Shown: positions 1 to 7,840 of the stretch, piece by piece
Position numbering within the stretch: position 1 is the stretch's first letter
How the letters are laid out: every line of letters starts with the position of its first letter
Source: Ktedonobacteraceae bacterium
Lineage (GTDB): Bacteria > Chloroflexota > Ktedonobacteria > Ktedonobacterales > Ktedonobacteraceae
DNA length: 38,392 nt
Direction: 5' to 3'
Assembly: GCA_014896635.1 (NCBI GenBank)
Contig: JADBKA010000013.1
Span: 1-38,392, forward strand
Notes under the pieces: model-generated
The model's input: the letters and a program-made list of their open reading frames with translations, nothing else
Database searches by the model: none
Told to the model about the DNA's origin: nothing
Position numbers and translations under genes: made by a program

Positions 1-1
1 C

Positions 2-589
2 GGCGTGCCTTTCTTACCAGTCAGAAGCGTGCAGGGGACCGACTTTCTGAAACTACATCCCGAATACCAGACGATGGTCTGCCCGTTTACCGGCGTTCCG
101 CTGGTGCTGGTGCCGGCACTCTCGCCCGATGTCGCCATCGTCCATGCCCATTATGGAGATGCTCAGGGCAACCTGAAGATCTTGCCCCCGCTCGTCGCCG
201 ACCTCTCATTCATCCGTGCATCCCGGCACGTCATCGCCACTGTCGAGCAGATCCTGCCTGCGGACGAGCTGCGCGCGATGGAGCCAAACGTGCCGTACTT
301 CTGGGTGGAAGCTGTTGTCGAGGTGCCATATGGCGCGCATCCGACATCCTGCTATCCGTTCTATGCCTATGATCGTGCGCACCTGGCCGACTACTACCGC
401 GCAGCTCAGGCAGGGGCCGAGACGTTCGCACGTGAGTATCTCGCGCCGTATGTCTTTGAGCCTGCCACGCATGACGAGTACCTCGTGCGTATAGGCGGAG
501 AGGGGAAACGCCACCTGCTCGAAAGCTGGAAAGACGGCGACGATGCCTGGCGCGCGCTCTTTACGCTGCCGGAAGGAGCCATTGCATGA
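2..589 (+). CDS. CoA-transferase alpha subunit (GctA/IpdA-like), 5' truncated by window edge
   Basis: This is the C-terminal part of a class I CoA-transferase alpha subunit. The reading frame is open to the first base, and the visible protein begins GVPFLPVRS, which lies well inside the family's usual sequence, so the GTG at 5 is not the true start. The stretch VEAVVEVPYGAHPTSCYP followed by YDRAHLADYY matches the glutaconate CoA-transferase/IpdA family. The stop codon overlaps the next gene's ATG (ATGA), which is typical of coupled alpha and beta subunits. Family members move CoA between acyl-CoA and a free acid. The substrate cannot be read from sequence. Next to a 2-KPCC-like carboxylase, a beta-keto acid is the most sensible acceptor (inference). 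Confidence 0.88.
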   Translation, partial: GVPFLPVRSVQGTDFLKLHPEYQTMVCPFTGVPLVLVPALSPDVAIVHAHYGDAQGNLKILPPLVADLSFIRASRHVIATVEQILPADELRAMEPNVPYFWVEAVVEVPYGAHPTSCYPFYAYDRAHLADYYRAAQAGAETFAREYLAPYVFEPATHDEYLVRIGGEGKRHLLESWKDGDDAWRALFTLPEGAIA

Positions 590-1434
590 AAGCTGTGACC
601 TATGCCACGCTCCCGGAAGTGATGATCTACCAGGTCGCCCGTACCATCGAGGATGGTGAGCTGGTCTTTCATGGCTATGGCTCGCCTGTACCGACCCTGG
701 CAATGCTGCTGGCGAAACGCACCCACGCGCCACATATGATCCATGTCGAAGGCGCAACCTACGGCATCAATCCGCACCCACCGTTTCTGCCGCCAACCTC
801 AAACGACTGGGCGCTGCAATATGGAAGCGTGATGGCGCTTGGCATCACCGATCTGTTTGACATCGCGGCACGCGGCGATATGGGACGCATGTTCCTGTCA
901 GGGGTGCAGATCGACCGCTACGGCAATCTGAATGTGACAGCGATTGGCAGCACGGACGCCCCCCGTGTCAAGCTTCCTGGCAGTGGCGGCGGCTGCAATC
1001 TGTCAGGAGATGTTCAGCATATCACCATCTGGACGGCAGGACATCGCGCCACACAGACCAGAACGGGCAAAAAGCAATTCCGCTTTGTCAGGCAGATCGA
1101 CTTTGTTTCCTCTATCGGCCAGGCCACACGTGATGGTACGCCCCGCGAGGCATCAGGGCTGCGCGGGAAAGGACCGCAATGGGTCGTGACCGAATTAGGC
1201 GTCTTCGATTTTGATCCACGCACGCACGTCTTACGCCTGCGTGCGCTGTATCCTGACACAACGGTGCAGGATGTGCTGGAGAACAGCGAATTTGAGCCGG
1301 TGATTCCCCCGTATGTCAGTACGGTGTTGCTGCCCACGCCTGAGCAGGTGGAAATCATCAGGCGTTTTGATCCTTTGCTGACACATCAGCATGAGTTCAG
1401 GCCGGCAGATCTGGCCCGGCGTTTTGCTCTCTAA
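586..1434 (+). CDS. CoA-transferase beta subunit (GctB/IpdB-like)
   Basis: A 282-residue beta subunit of a glutaconate-type CoA-transferase. The segment VEGATYGINPHPPFLP aligns with the family active-site motif (E-G-x-x followed by a LP...D stretch). Its Glu55 sits where the catalytic glutamate that forms the glutamyl-CoA thioester is expected (Glu54 in Acidaminococcus GctB, from memory). Further family features are SGVQIDRYGNLNVTAIG and the glycine-rich PGSGGGCNLSG around residues 125-143. It overlaps the alpha gene by 4 bases and ends 36 bases before the carboxylase-like gene. The pair could give acetoacetyl-CoA or a homologue from the free beta-keto acid, though IpdAB-type ring-cleavage activity is also possible. 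Confidence 0.9.
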   Translation: MKAVTYATLPEVMIYQVARTIEDGELVFHGYGSPVPTLAMLLAKRTHAPHMIHVEGATYGINPHPPFLPPTSNDWALQYGSVMALGITDLFDIAARGDMGRMFLSGVQIDRYGNLNVTAIGSTDAPRVKLPGSGGGCNLSGDVQHITIWTAGHRATQTRTGKKQFRFVRQIDFVSSIGQATRDGTPREASGLRGKGPQWVVTELGVFDFDPRTHVLRLRALYPDTTVQDVLENSEFEPVIPPYVSTVLLPTPEQVEIIRRFDPLLTHQHEFRPADLARRFAL

Positions 1435-1470
1435 CGCTAAAAAGAGTCATAGTCAGGAGTTCAACAACCT

Positions 1471-3039
1471 ATGGATCTTACCTTTACCCCCACTACCAAC
1501 GCTCAATGGGTTCGTCTGATCGCTGAGTATGAAAAGAAGGATGAACCGATCATCAATGTGCATCGTGAGGATACGCGCAAATTCGATGCGATCTTTGTCG
1601 GCGGTGGAGCCGGCGGCAGGTTCGGATCGGGCTATCTGCGCGCAATGGGCGGCAGACAGTTGATCGTCGAGCGCTGGCCGTTCCTGGGTGGCAGTTGCCC
1701 TCACCAGGCATGCGTCCCCCATCACCTCTTCTCTGAGGCGGCGCGCGAACTGGATCTGATGCGCTGGTTCTCTGGCAAGCTCTGGTTCCCAGACGCCAGC
1801 AATTTGCGCGCCTCAATCCTTGAGCTGGTGACGCTTTTCAAGAACGGTCGTGGCGCGGCACATGCTTTTATGAACTGGCAGTCAAAAGAGCAGCTCGACC
1901 TGGAGTATATTTTGAACGCTCCGGCCACCGTCATCGACGATCATACCGTAGAAGTAGCTGGAGAGCGATTCCAGGCCGAGAATCTGGTGCTGGGGACCGG
2001 TGCGGAGCCGGTTGCTCCCTCCATTCCAGGCGTTGAACTGCACGGCGTCTATAACTTCGCTACGCTCATCGAGGAACTCGACTACGAGCCACAGCGCTGC
2101 GTCATTATCGGTGGCTCAAAGACCGCTATCGAATACGGGTCGTTCTTTCAGGCGGCAGGCTGTCCTACCACCATCGCCACACGCAAGCCATTGATGCGGA
2201 CCGCCAGCCTGCATCATGTAGACGAGGATCTACGCCAGTTTGTGGTTGATGGCATGCGCCGACGTGGCATTAAGACGCTTGAGGGAGTCGAGCCAGTGGC
2301 GATTCGCGGCGACCACACCGGTCATGTCAAAGAAGTCGTTGTGCGCACCCTGGCCGATGGAACAGAGCAGATCCTCCCCTGTGATTTCGTCTTCATCGGC
2401 ACCGGCGAGCGTCCTAAATCTCAGCATTATCAGGAAGTGCTCGGCGTGGCTGTTGGAGAGAAGGGCGAGATTCTGGTCGATAAACAGATGCACACCAGCG
2501 TTCCTCACGTCTACGCCATCGGTGATCTGATCGGCGCGCCAATGGAGATGTTCAAGGCGCGCAAGTGTGGCATGACGGCAGCGCGTAACATCATGGGTGA
2601 TCCGTATGAGTTCGACTGGACCGATTATCCCGACTTCCTGCATTCCACATATGAAGTGACGTGGGTTGGCCTCTCAGAAGAGGAAGCCAGGCAGCGCTAC
2701 CGGCATGTCAGCATCATCCAGATGCCGCCGAAGGGCGTACCTTTCGGCGATACTCCATTGCCGTGTGCCGAAGGGAGCATGCTCTACTCCTTCGTCTACC
2801 CGGAACTCTCAGGGTTCCAGAAGGCCGTCATTGACGGCGAGAGCCGGCGCATCCTGGGCTTTCACCACGTTGGCTTTGGCGCAAAGGACGCTTTCCAGTA
2901 TCTCGACTACCTCATGCGCAGGCCCGGTGGCATCACCATTGATGAGATGGGAACGATGAATGAGCTATTCCTCAACCCTGAACATTTTATTCAGCTTTGC
3001 CGCCTACGGGCCGGCGCTCAGGATTTGCGCGATTTATAA
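1471..3039 (+). CDS. xecC: 2-ketopropyl-CoM oxidoreductase/carboxylase-like flavoprotein (2-KPCC family)
   Basis: A 522-residue FAD/NAD(P)H disulfide oxidoreductase. An FAD-binding GGGAGGRFGSGYLRAMGG lies at about 44-61, an NAD(P)-binding IIGGSKTAIEYG at 212-223 and a second FAD site YAIGDLIG at 348-355. The redox pair is Cys76/Cys81 in GGSCPHQACVPHHLF. Near the C-terminus NELFLNPEHFIQL puts Phe500 and His505 where ordinary family members have His and Glu. That Phe/His pair is the hallmark of 2-KPCC, the Xanthobacter enzyme that reductively cleaves 2-ketopropyl-CoM and carboxylates the product to acetoacetate. Arg50 and Arg364 match the arginines that hold the CoM sulfonate, and Gln508 follows as in 2-KPCC. 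Likeness to the Xanthobacter protein extends over the whole length. Linked CoM genes support the call. Substrate chain length is unknown. Confidence 0.88.
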   Translation: MDLTFTPTTNAQWVRLIAEYEKKDEPIINVHREDTRKFDAIFVGGGAGGRFGSGYLRAMGGRQLIVERWPFLGGSCPHQACVPHHLFSEAARELDLMRWFSGKLWFPDASNLRASILELVTLFKNGRGAAHAFMNWQSKEQLDLEYILNAPATVIDDHTVEVAGERFQAENLVLGTGAEPVAPSIPGVELHGVYNFATLIEELDYEPQRCVIIGGSKTAIEYGSFFQAAGCPTTIATRKPLMRTASLHHVDEDLRQFVVDGMRRRGIKTLEGVEPVAIRGDHTGHVKEVVVRTLADGTEQILPCDFVFIGTGERPKSQHYQEVLGVAVGEKGEILVDKQMHTSVPHVYAIGDLIGAPMEMFKARKCGMTAARNIMGDPYEFDWTDYPDFLHSTYEVTWVGLSEEEARQRYRHVSIIQMPPKGVPFGDTPLPCAEGSMLYSFVYPELSGFQKAVIDGESRRILGFHHVGFGAKDAFQYLDYLMRRPGGITIDEMGTMNELFLNPEHFIQLCRLRAGAQDLRDL

Positions 3040-3137
3040 GCCATCTGTCTCTTCACAGAATCGCTGCGCCTGTGATGGTGAGAAAACAGGCGTAGCGCCT
3101 TTCTTCAAGAGAAAGATGTATCAGAAGGTGAAACAGT

Positions 3138-4046
3138 ATGCTTGAAACAGAGAAACCGCCGGTATGGCAGTCGGTGCAAAATCTCGTTCCATTGCCCTAT
3201 CGACGTGTGAGTGTGCAGCCGTATCATGGACCGATGACGGAGGAGGCCATTCGCGCGCTCTTGCTGAGCCGCGATGCCTACCGCCGCACCGATTTCATCG
3301 TGTTACGCAATGAAGCAGGACAGACCGCTGTTGTTGCTATCACGCGCGCGGAGAGCGAGCCGCTGTTCTCGCCGATCACTTCGGTCGAGGTACTGGCGCT
3401 GCCGGAGAGCTGCGTCTTTGTCCGGCGCGAGGGAGTCGATCCCGCCAATCGTTCGGCGCTGGCAGCGGTCGCGCACGAACTGGGCATCGGCCCGATGGGA
3501 ACACTGGTGGTCAGTGGCCTCTACGATCATGTCAACTTTATTCATCATCCCAACCCGCTGCGCGTGTGCGTGGTAGAGGTGGCTCCCCCTGAGCCGCCCA
3601 AACTGTATGGTCTCGCCAGACAGGTGCTGAGCTACGCAGATCTGCCCCCGATTCTGCTTGAGCTGGAGCGGATTGAAGTGCGCGACCTGGCAGAGAGCGT
3701 CCAGCCGCCAGCGTACCTGGTTCCCTGCCGCTCAGGCGGATTGGATGAGCTGCCTGCTCCTGTCCATTTTCTGGACGAGCGCCCGCAGCGGCAGCAATGG
3801 ACGTTGATAGGCTGCGAACGCAGCCTGCAATTTCACCGGCATTTTTATGGCGATGAGCCGCCGCGTGTTGAGATGTGTCCCCGTCGCATCGCGGGTCGTC
3901 GTGATCAGCCAACCCTGTTGAAATGCTGTCTGCTTGAAACGCATATCGAGAAAGACCAGAACATGATGATTGTTCCCTGGGGCGCGGATCTGCCAATGGT
4001 TGAGGCCGCGCTGCGGAAATTAGCGGAGGAGGTCTCGTATGTCTGA
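3138..4046 (+). CDS. Uncharacterised 302-residue protein of the CoM operon
   Basis: I do not recognise this protein. It has no signal peptide or membrane segment and looks soluble. Visible features are an N-terminal half rich in hydrophobic beta-type stretches ([37 protein letters not shown] at about 121-137) and a C-terminal half with several His and Cys residues ([32 protein letters not shown]). The ATG follows AGAAGGTGA at good spacing. The end overlaps the comA start by 8 bases, so the two are translationally coupled, which argues for a role in CoM synthesis or CoM-dependent carboxylation. It could be an accessory or scaffold protein, or an enzyme of the pathway not yet assigned. Coding status is strong; function is open. 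Confidence 0.8.
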   Translation: MLETEKPPVWQSVQNLVPLPYRRVSVQPYHGPMTEEAIRALLLSRDAYRRTDFIVLRNEAGQTAVVAITRAESEPLFSPITSVEVLALPESCVFVRREGVDPANRSALAAVAHELGIGPMGTLVVSGLYDHVNFIHHPNPLRVCVVEVAPPEPPKLYGLARQVLSYADLPPILLELERIEVRDLAESVQPPAYLVPCRSGGLDELPAPVHFLDERPQRQQWTLIGCERSLQFHRHFYGDEPPRVEMCPRRIAGRRDQPTLLKCCLLETHIEKDQNMMIVPWGADLPMVEAALRKLAEEVSYV

Positions 4047-4929
4047 ACTGGCCTGGACCCATATCCTTGATGACCTGCTGAACGGGCGTGAGCAGGCTCC
4101 TCGCAAGAACGGACTCACAATGGTGATTGATAAGGGACTGGGAACGGCAGCAACTGCCGATATGCTCGAAATCGCCGGTCACTGGATCGACCACTGGAAA
4201 TGTTCCTTTGGCACCTCGGCCCTTGTTCCTGAGAAGGTTTTACGCCGAAAGCTGGCGTATCTCGCCGCACGGAACGTTATCACCTACCCAGGCGGAACCC
4301 TGCTCGAAGCGGCCATTGTGCAAAACACTTGCCGTGTATTTATGCAACAGGCACATATGCTCGGTTTTAGCGCCGTAGAGGTTTCAGATGGCACGATTTC
4401 CCTGCCCTCTTACCGCCGGCGCAACACCATTGGCTGCGCGCTCAATCACGATCTCATCGTGATCACCGAGGTGGGCAAGAAAGATCCCGCGCACCAGCCT
4501 TCACCCCGCGAGCTGGCCGATCAGGCATTGCAGGACCTGGCATGGGGTGCGAGCTATGTCATTATCGAAGCGCGCGAATCAGGCAAAGGCATCGGCATCT
4601 ACGATGAGCATGGCGCGGTACGCGCCGATGCGGTTGCCGAAATCTGCGAGCGGATGGGAGACGACGCCCATCGTCTGATCTGGGAAGCGCCTTTGAAGAA
4701 GCAGCAGGTCTATCTGATTCAGCACTTTGGCGCAAATGTCAACCTGGGAAACGTTGCTCCTGCTGAGGTCCTGGCACTCGAATCACTGCGCGCCGGTTTG
4801 CGCTTTGAAACGTTTACTCAGATCGCCGAGGAATTGCAGCGCAGCGGCCAGTGGGATCCAGAAGTTACCGAGGAGTCGCTGGCAACAGAGCATGCAGGAC
4901 AGGATGGCAAACGAAAGGAGGGGAGTTGA
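4039..4929 (+). CDS. comA: Phosphosulfolactate synthase (ComA/XcbB-like), first step of coenzyme M synthesis
   Basis: A 296-residue ComA-family TIM-barrel protein. It would add sulfite to phosphoenolpyruvate to make phosphosulfolactate, the entry to coenzyme M. Family blocks appear in order: TMVIDKGLG near 29, [89 protein letters not shown] and [12 protein letters not shown]. Every one is well conserved, so an active enzyme is likely. The C-terminal tail of about 30 residues ([14 protein letters not shown]...) is less conserved. The gene overlaps its upstream neighbour by 8 bases and its stop shares a base with the next ATG. In Xanthobacter the homologue XcbB1 begins the bacterial CoM pathway. 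Confidence 0.93.
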   Translation: MSELAWTHILDDLLNGREQAPRKNGLTMVIDKGLGTAATADMLEIAGHWIDHWKCSFGTSALVPEKVLRRKLAYLAARNVITYPGGTLLEAAIVQNTCRVFMQQAHMLGFSAVEVSDGTISLPSYRRRNTIGCALNHDLIVITEVGKKDPAHQPSPRELADQALQDLAWGASYVIIEARESGKGIGIYDEHGAVRADAVAEICERMGDDAHRLIWEAPLKKQQVYLIQHFGANVNLGNVAPAEVLALESLRAGLRFETFTQIAEELQRSGQWDPEVTEESLATEHAGQDGKRKEGS

Positions 4930-6497
4930 TGGACGCCAGGTCTTCTTCAGCCGGGAAGCCTTCTTTGCCTGCTGCATCGTCTGCGGTATTAGGGGTTGGG
5001 GGAAGACTGGCAGCCAGTCCGGCTGAGACACTGGTACGAACCGCCTTTGCCCGCGAGCTGACCGATCAACTGGCGCTGTTCCCCGGCATGAGCTTCGCAG
5101 ATCTGGCGCACACATTGATGCTCATGGAGGCCGGTGTGATTCCTCTGTCCGAAGGGGCAGCACTGCTGGCAGCACTGCTGGATCTGCATGCCTTCCCTGC
5201 CGATTTTATCCCGAAGCCGGAACAAGGCGACCTCTATACCAATCGAGAAGCCTGGCTGGCTACTCACACTTCTGCTGTCGGCTGGCTCGGTGCCGGGCGC
5301 GCCCGGCGAGAAGCGACTACTATCGGCTATCGTATCAGCGTGCGCGCCCGCTTGCTGACGTTTGCCGATGCCTTGCTTCAGGCTGGCCGGGCGCTTGTCG
5401 AGCGCGCTGCCGAACAGCACGACACGCTGATGGCTGACTATACCTATCTCCAGGCTGCTCAACCCACCACCTTTGGCCACTACCTGCTGGGGTTTGTCTA
5501 TCCGCTCTTGCGAGATCTGGAGCGATTGCAGGCCCTCTACGCCCGCACCAACCTCAGCCCTGCCGGCTGCGGCAGCGTCAATGGTTCTCGCATTCCCCAG
5601 AATCGTCGGCGACTGGCCGAATTGCTCGGCTTCGATGGACTGGTCCATCACGCACGTGATGCTATGTGGCAACCTGATGGGCCTGTGGAAGTGCTCTCGA
5701 CGCTGGTCATGGCTCTCGTTAACCTGGACCGGCTGGCTGAAGATCTGCAAATCTTCGCCACCGCCGAGTTTGGCCTGGTGGAGTTGGCCGATGAGCATAC
5801 GCGCGCCAGTGTGATCATGCCACAGAAAAAGAATCCCTATGCCCTCAACTATCTGCGTGGAGCGACCAATGAACTCAGCGGCACCCTCACGGCTGTGACC
5901 GCCCTCGCTCGTACTCCTTCGGGACAGGTCGATAATCGCATTTTTGCCTATGGAGACGTCCCCCGTGCGCTGGAACTGGCGACCGGTGCGGTCCTGCTGA
6001 TAGCCGATGTCATAGACGGCCTTCAGTTCAATGCCGCTCAGGCCCGCCTTCGCCTGGTCGAGGGCTTCGCCACCGCGACCGATCTGGCAGAGACGATCAT
6101 GCTGGAAACCGGACTGGACTTTCGCTCGGCGCACCGCATTGCCGGTCGGCTGGTGTACGAGGCGATCCGGCAGCAGCGCCGGATGAGCGATCTCACGACG
6201 GCGGACCTGGATCTGGCAGCCATCGCCGTCACCGGTCATCCGCTGCGCCTGCTGGAGCAGGCATGGACGCGGGCGCTCGATCCGGCCAGCGCCGTCGCTG
6301 CCCGTCAGCAGATCGGGGGCGCAGCGCCTGAGCCATTCAATGACATGATAACGCAGTGTCGCGCAGCTCTGGCCGCGCATGCTGCCTGGCGCGAGCAGAA
6401 GGGAGCGCATATTGCTGCCGCCGAATCCGGCTTGCTGCGCCGGGTGCAAGAGCTTGCAGGAGGAGCACCATGCCCGTCCACATCATCGACTCACTGA
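4929..6497 (+). CDS. xcbC: Argininosuccinate-lyase-like protein, XcbC-type (predicted phosphosulfolactate phosphate lyase)
   Basis: An aspartase/fumarase-superfamily protein of 522 residues from the ATG at 4929, which overlaps the comA stop (TGATG) and follows AAAGGAGGGG; a longer upstream reading runs through comA and is unlikely. It tracks argininosuccinate lyase: TYLQAAQPTTFGHYLLGF, RLAELLGFDG, EFGLVELADEH and the signature MPQKKNPYALNYLRG. Two changes stand out. The ASL TGRSRND motif is replaced by GAGRARREATT, and in the SS loop (GSSxMPxKxNP) the sequence is ASVIMPQKKNP, so the second, catalytic serine is Val. It is therefore not expected to be a normal ASL. Its place after comA fits XcbC1, reported to eliminate phosphate from phosphosulfolactate to give sulfoacrylate. 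Confidence 0.85.
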   Translation: MDARSSSAGKPSLPAASSAVLGVGGRLAASPAETLVRTAFARELTDQLALFPGMSFADLAHTLMLMEAGVIPLSEGAALLAALLDLHAFPADFIPKPEQGDLYTNREAWLATHTSAVGWLGAGRARREATTIGYRISVRARLLTFADALLQAGRALVERAAEQHDTLMADYTYLQAAQPTTFGHYLLGFVYPLLRDLERLQALYARTNLSPAGCGSVNGSRIPQNRRRLAELLGFDGLVHHARDAMWQPDGPVEVLSTLVMALVNLDRLAEDLQIFATAEFGLVELADEHTRASVIMPQKKNPYALNYLRGATNELSGTLTAVTALARTPSGQVDNRIFAYGDVPRALELATGAVLLIADVIDGLQFNAAQARLRLVEGFATATDLAETIMLETGLDFRSAHRIAGRLVYEAIRQQRRMSDLTTADLDLAAIAVTGHPLRLLEQAWTRALDPASAVAARQQIGGAAPEPFNDMITQCRAALAAHAAWREQKGAHIAAAESGLLRRVQELAGGAPCPSTSSTH

Positions 6498-7840
6498 TTT
6501 ACCAGAACTCATGGGGGACGCCTGAACTCTACGCCATTTTTGATGACGTCCCGCGTACGCGCTCCTGGCTCGAAATCCTGGCAGTGCTGGCTGAGGTCCA
6601 GGCCGAGTTCGACCTGATTCCAGCGGACGCAGCCCAGGCGATAGCGGCGACCTGCCGGAGCGTGGACCTCGATGCCGCGTTCTTTGCAGAAGTGCGTGCA
6701 GGCTTTGAGGCCACCGGTCACTCAACCCTCGGCCTGATTCGCACGCTCCAGGCGCGCTGCCCAGACGCAAGTGGTGAATGGCTCTATTACGGCATGACGG
6801 TCCAGGATCTTACAGACACCTGGATGGCGCTTGCTCTACAAAAAGTATGGCACATTGTCCGACGGGAACTGGCTGCGATTGAGCAGAATCTCGCGCATCT
6901 GGCGGCCAGGTATCGTGATACAGTGATGGCAGGGCGGACACATGGGCAGAGCGGGCTGCCGATCACCTTCGGGTTCAAAGCCGCCGTCTGGGCAATGGAA
7001 GTGCGGCGGCACCGCCAGCGACTCGCGGAGCTTGCCCCTCGCCTTGCTGTCGGGCAGCTCGCCGGCGGCGTGGGGAGCCTCTCCTCGCTGGGTCCGCAGG
7101 CGCTGGCACTGCAAGAGCGATTCCTGACCCGTCTGGGCCTGCAAGCTCCCTCGATTCCCTGGCTCACTGCGCGCGATACGCTCGCCGAGTGGTTCAACAT
7201 CCTGACATTGATTGCCGCGACCGGTGATAAGATCGGTCACGAGGTTTACAATCTCCAGCGCCCTGAAATTGCCGAAGTCAGCGAGGGATTTGTCGCAGGG
7301 ACGGTGGGCAGTATCACCATGCCTCACAAACGCAATCCCGAACTGGCCGAACATCTGGGAACGCTGGCCCGCATCATTCGCTCCAACGCCTCGCTGCAAA
7401 CAGAGAACCTGGTACATGATCACGAGCGCGATGGCCGCTCCTGGAAAGGAGAATGGCTCATCGTCAGCGAGACCGGCATGGTTGCCGGCAAACTGCTCTC
7501 CCTGCTGCGCCAGCTCACGGAGAATCTGGTCATTCATCCTGATCGTATGCTTGCCAACCTGGAAGCCAGCGGCGGTTTCGTCCTTTCCGAAGCCGTGATG
7601 CTGGCGCTGGCGATGCATGTGGGCAAACAGAGCGCGCATCGCCTGGTATATGAAGTGGCAATGACAGCTCAGGCACAGGGACGCGCGCTCAAAGAGGCGG
7701 TGCTGGAGGCGCCGCAGATCCGTGCTCATTTGACGAAAGAGGCAATTGAAGCACTGTTTAACTACAAACAGCATACCGGTCAGTGCGGCGCAATGGTAGA
7801 TCGGGTGCTGGCGGAATTGAGGAAGACGGATGGAATCTGA
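6470..7840 (+). CDS. xcbD: Adenylosuccinate lyase/PcaB-like protein, XcbD-type CoM biosynthesis enzyme
   Basis: A second aspartase/fumarase-superfamily protein, 456 residues from the ATG at 6470 (preceded by CAGGAGGAGC). It overlaps the previous gene by 28 bases. It resembles adenylosuccinate lyase and carboxymuconate cycloisomerase: YYGMTVQDLTDTWMALAL, MAGRTHGQSGLPITFGFKAA, GGVGSLSSLG, and HDHERDGRSWKGEW, a PcaB-like block. The signature reads VGSITMPHKRNPELAEHLG, so the second serine of GSSxMP is Ile, the same loss as in the neighbouring lyase. Purine or protocatechuate genes are absent nearby. By position it corresponds to XcbD1 of the bacterial CoM pathway, which acts after sulfoacrylate. 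Its exact reaction is taken from that analogy and is less certain than the family call. Confidence 0.84.
   Translation: MPVHIIDSLIYQNSWGTPELYAIFDDVPRTRSWLEILAVLAEVQAEFDLIPADAAQAIAATCRSVDLDAAFFAEVRAGFEATGHSTLGLIRTLQARCPDASGEWLYYGMTVQDLTDTWMALALQKVWHIVRRELAAIEQNLAHLAARYRDTVMAGRTHGQSGLPITFGFKAAVWAMEVRRHRQRLAELAPRLAVGQLAGGVGSLSSLGPQALALQERFLTRLGLQAPSIPWLTARDTLAEWFNILTLIAATGDKIGHEVYNLQRPEIAEVSEGFVAGTVGSITMPHKRNPELAEHLGTLARIIRSNASLQTENLVHDHERDGRSWKGEWLIVSETGMVAGKLLSLLRQLTENLVIHPDRMLANLEASGGFVLSEAVMLALAMHVGKQSAHRLVYEVAMTAQAQGRALKEAVLEAPQIRAHLTKEAIEALFNYKQHTGQCGAMVDRVLAELRKTDGI

Noticed and set aside
4851..4928. Upstream extension of the ASL-like gene
   Set aside because: It runs inside comA; the ATG at 4929 has a strong ribosome site and shares a base with the comA stop.
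4989..6449. 486-codon open frame on the minus strand
   Set aside because: It lies wholly inside the ASL-like gene, has no family features, and is a mirror effect of codon bias in a well-supported gene.
6356..6469. Upstream extension of the ADSL-like gene
   Set aside because: The added residues are Arg/Cys-rich and unlike the family; ATG 6470 follows a good ribosome site.
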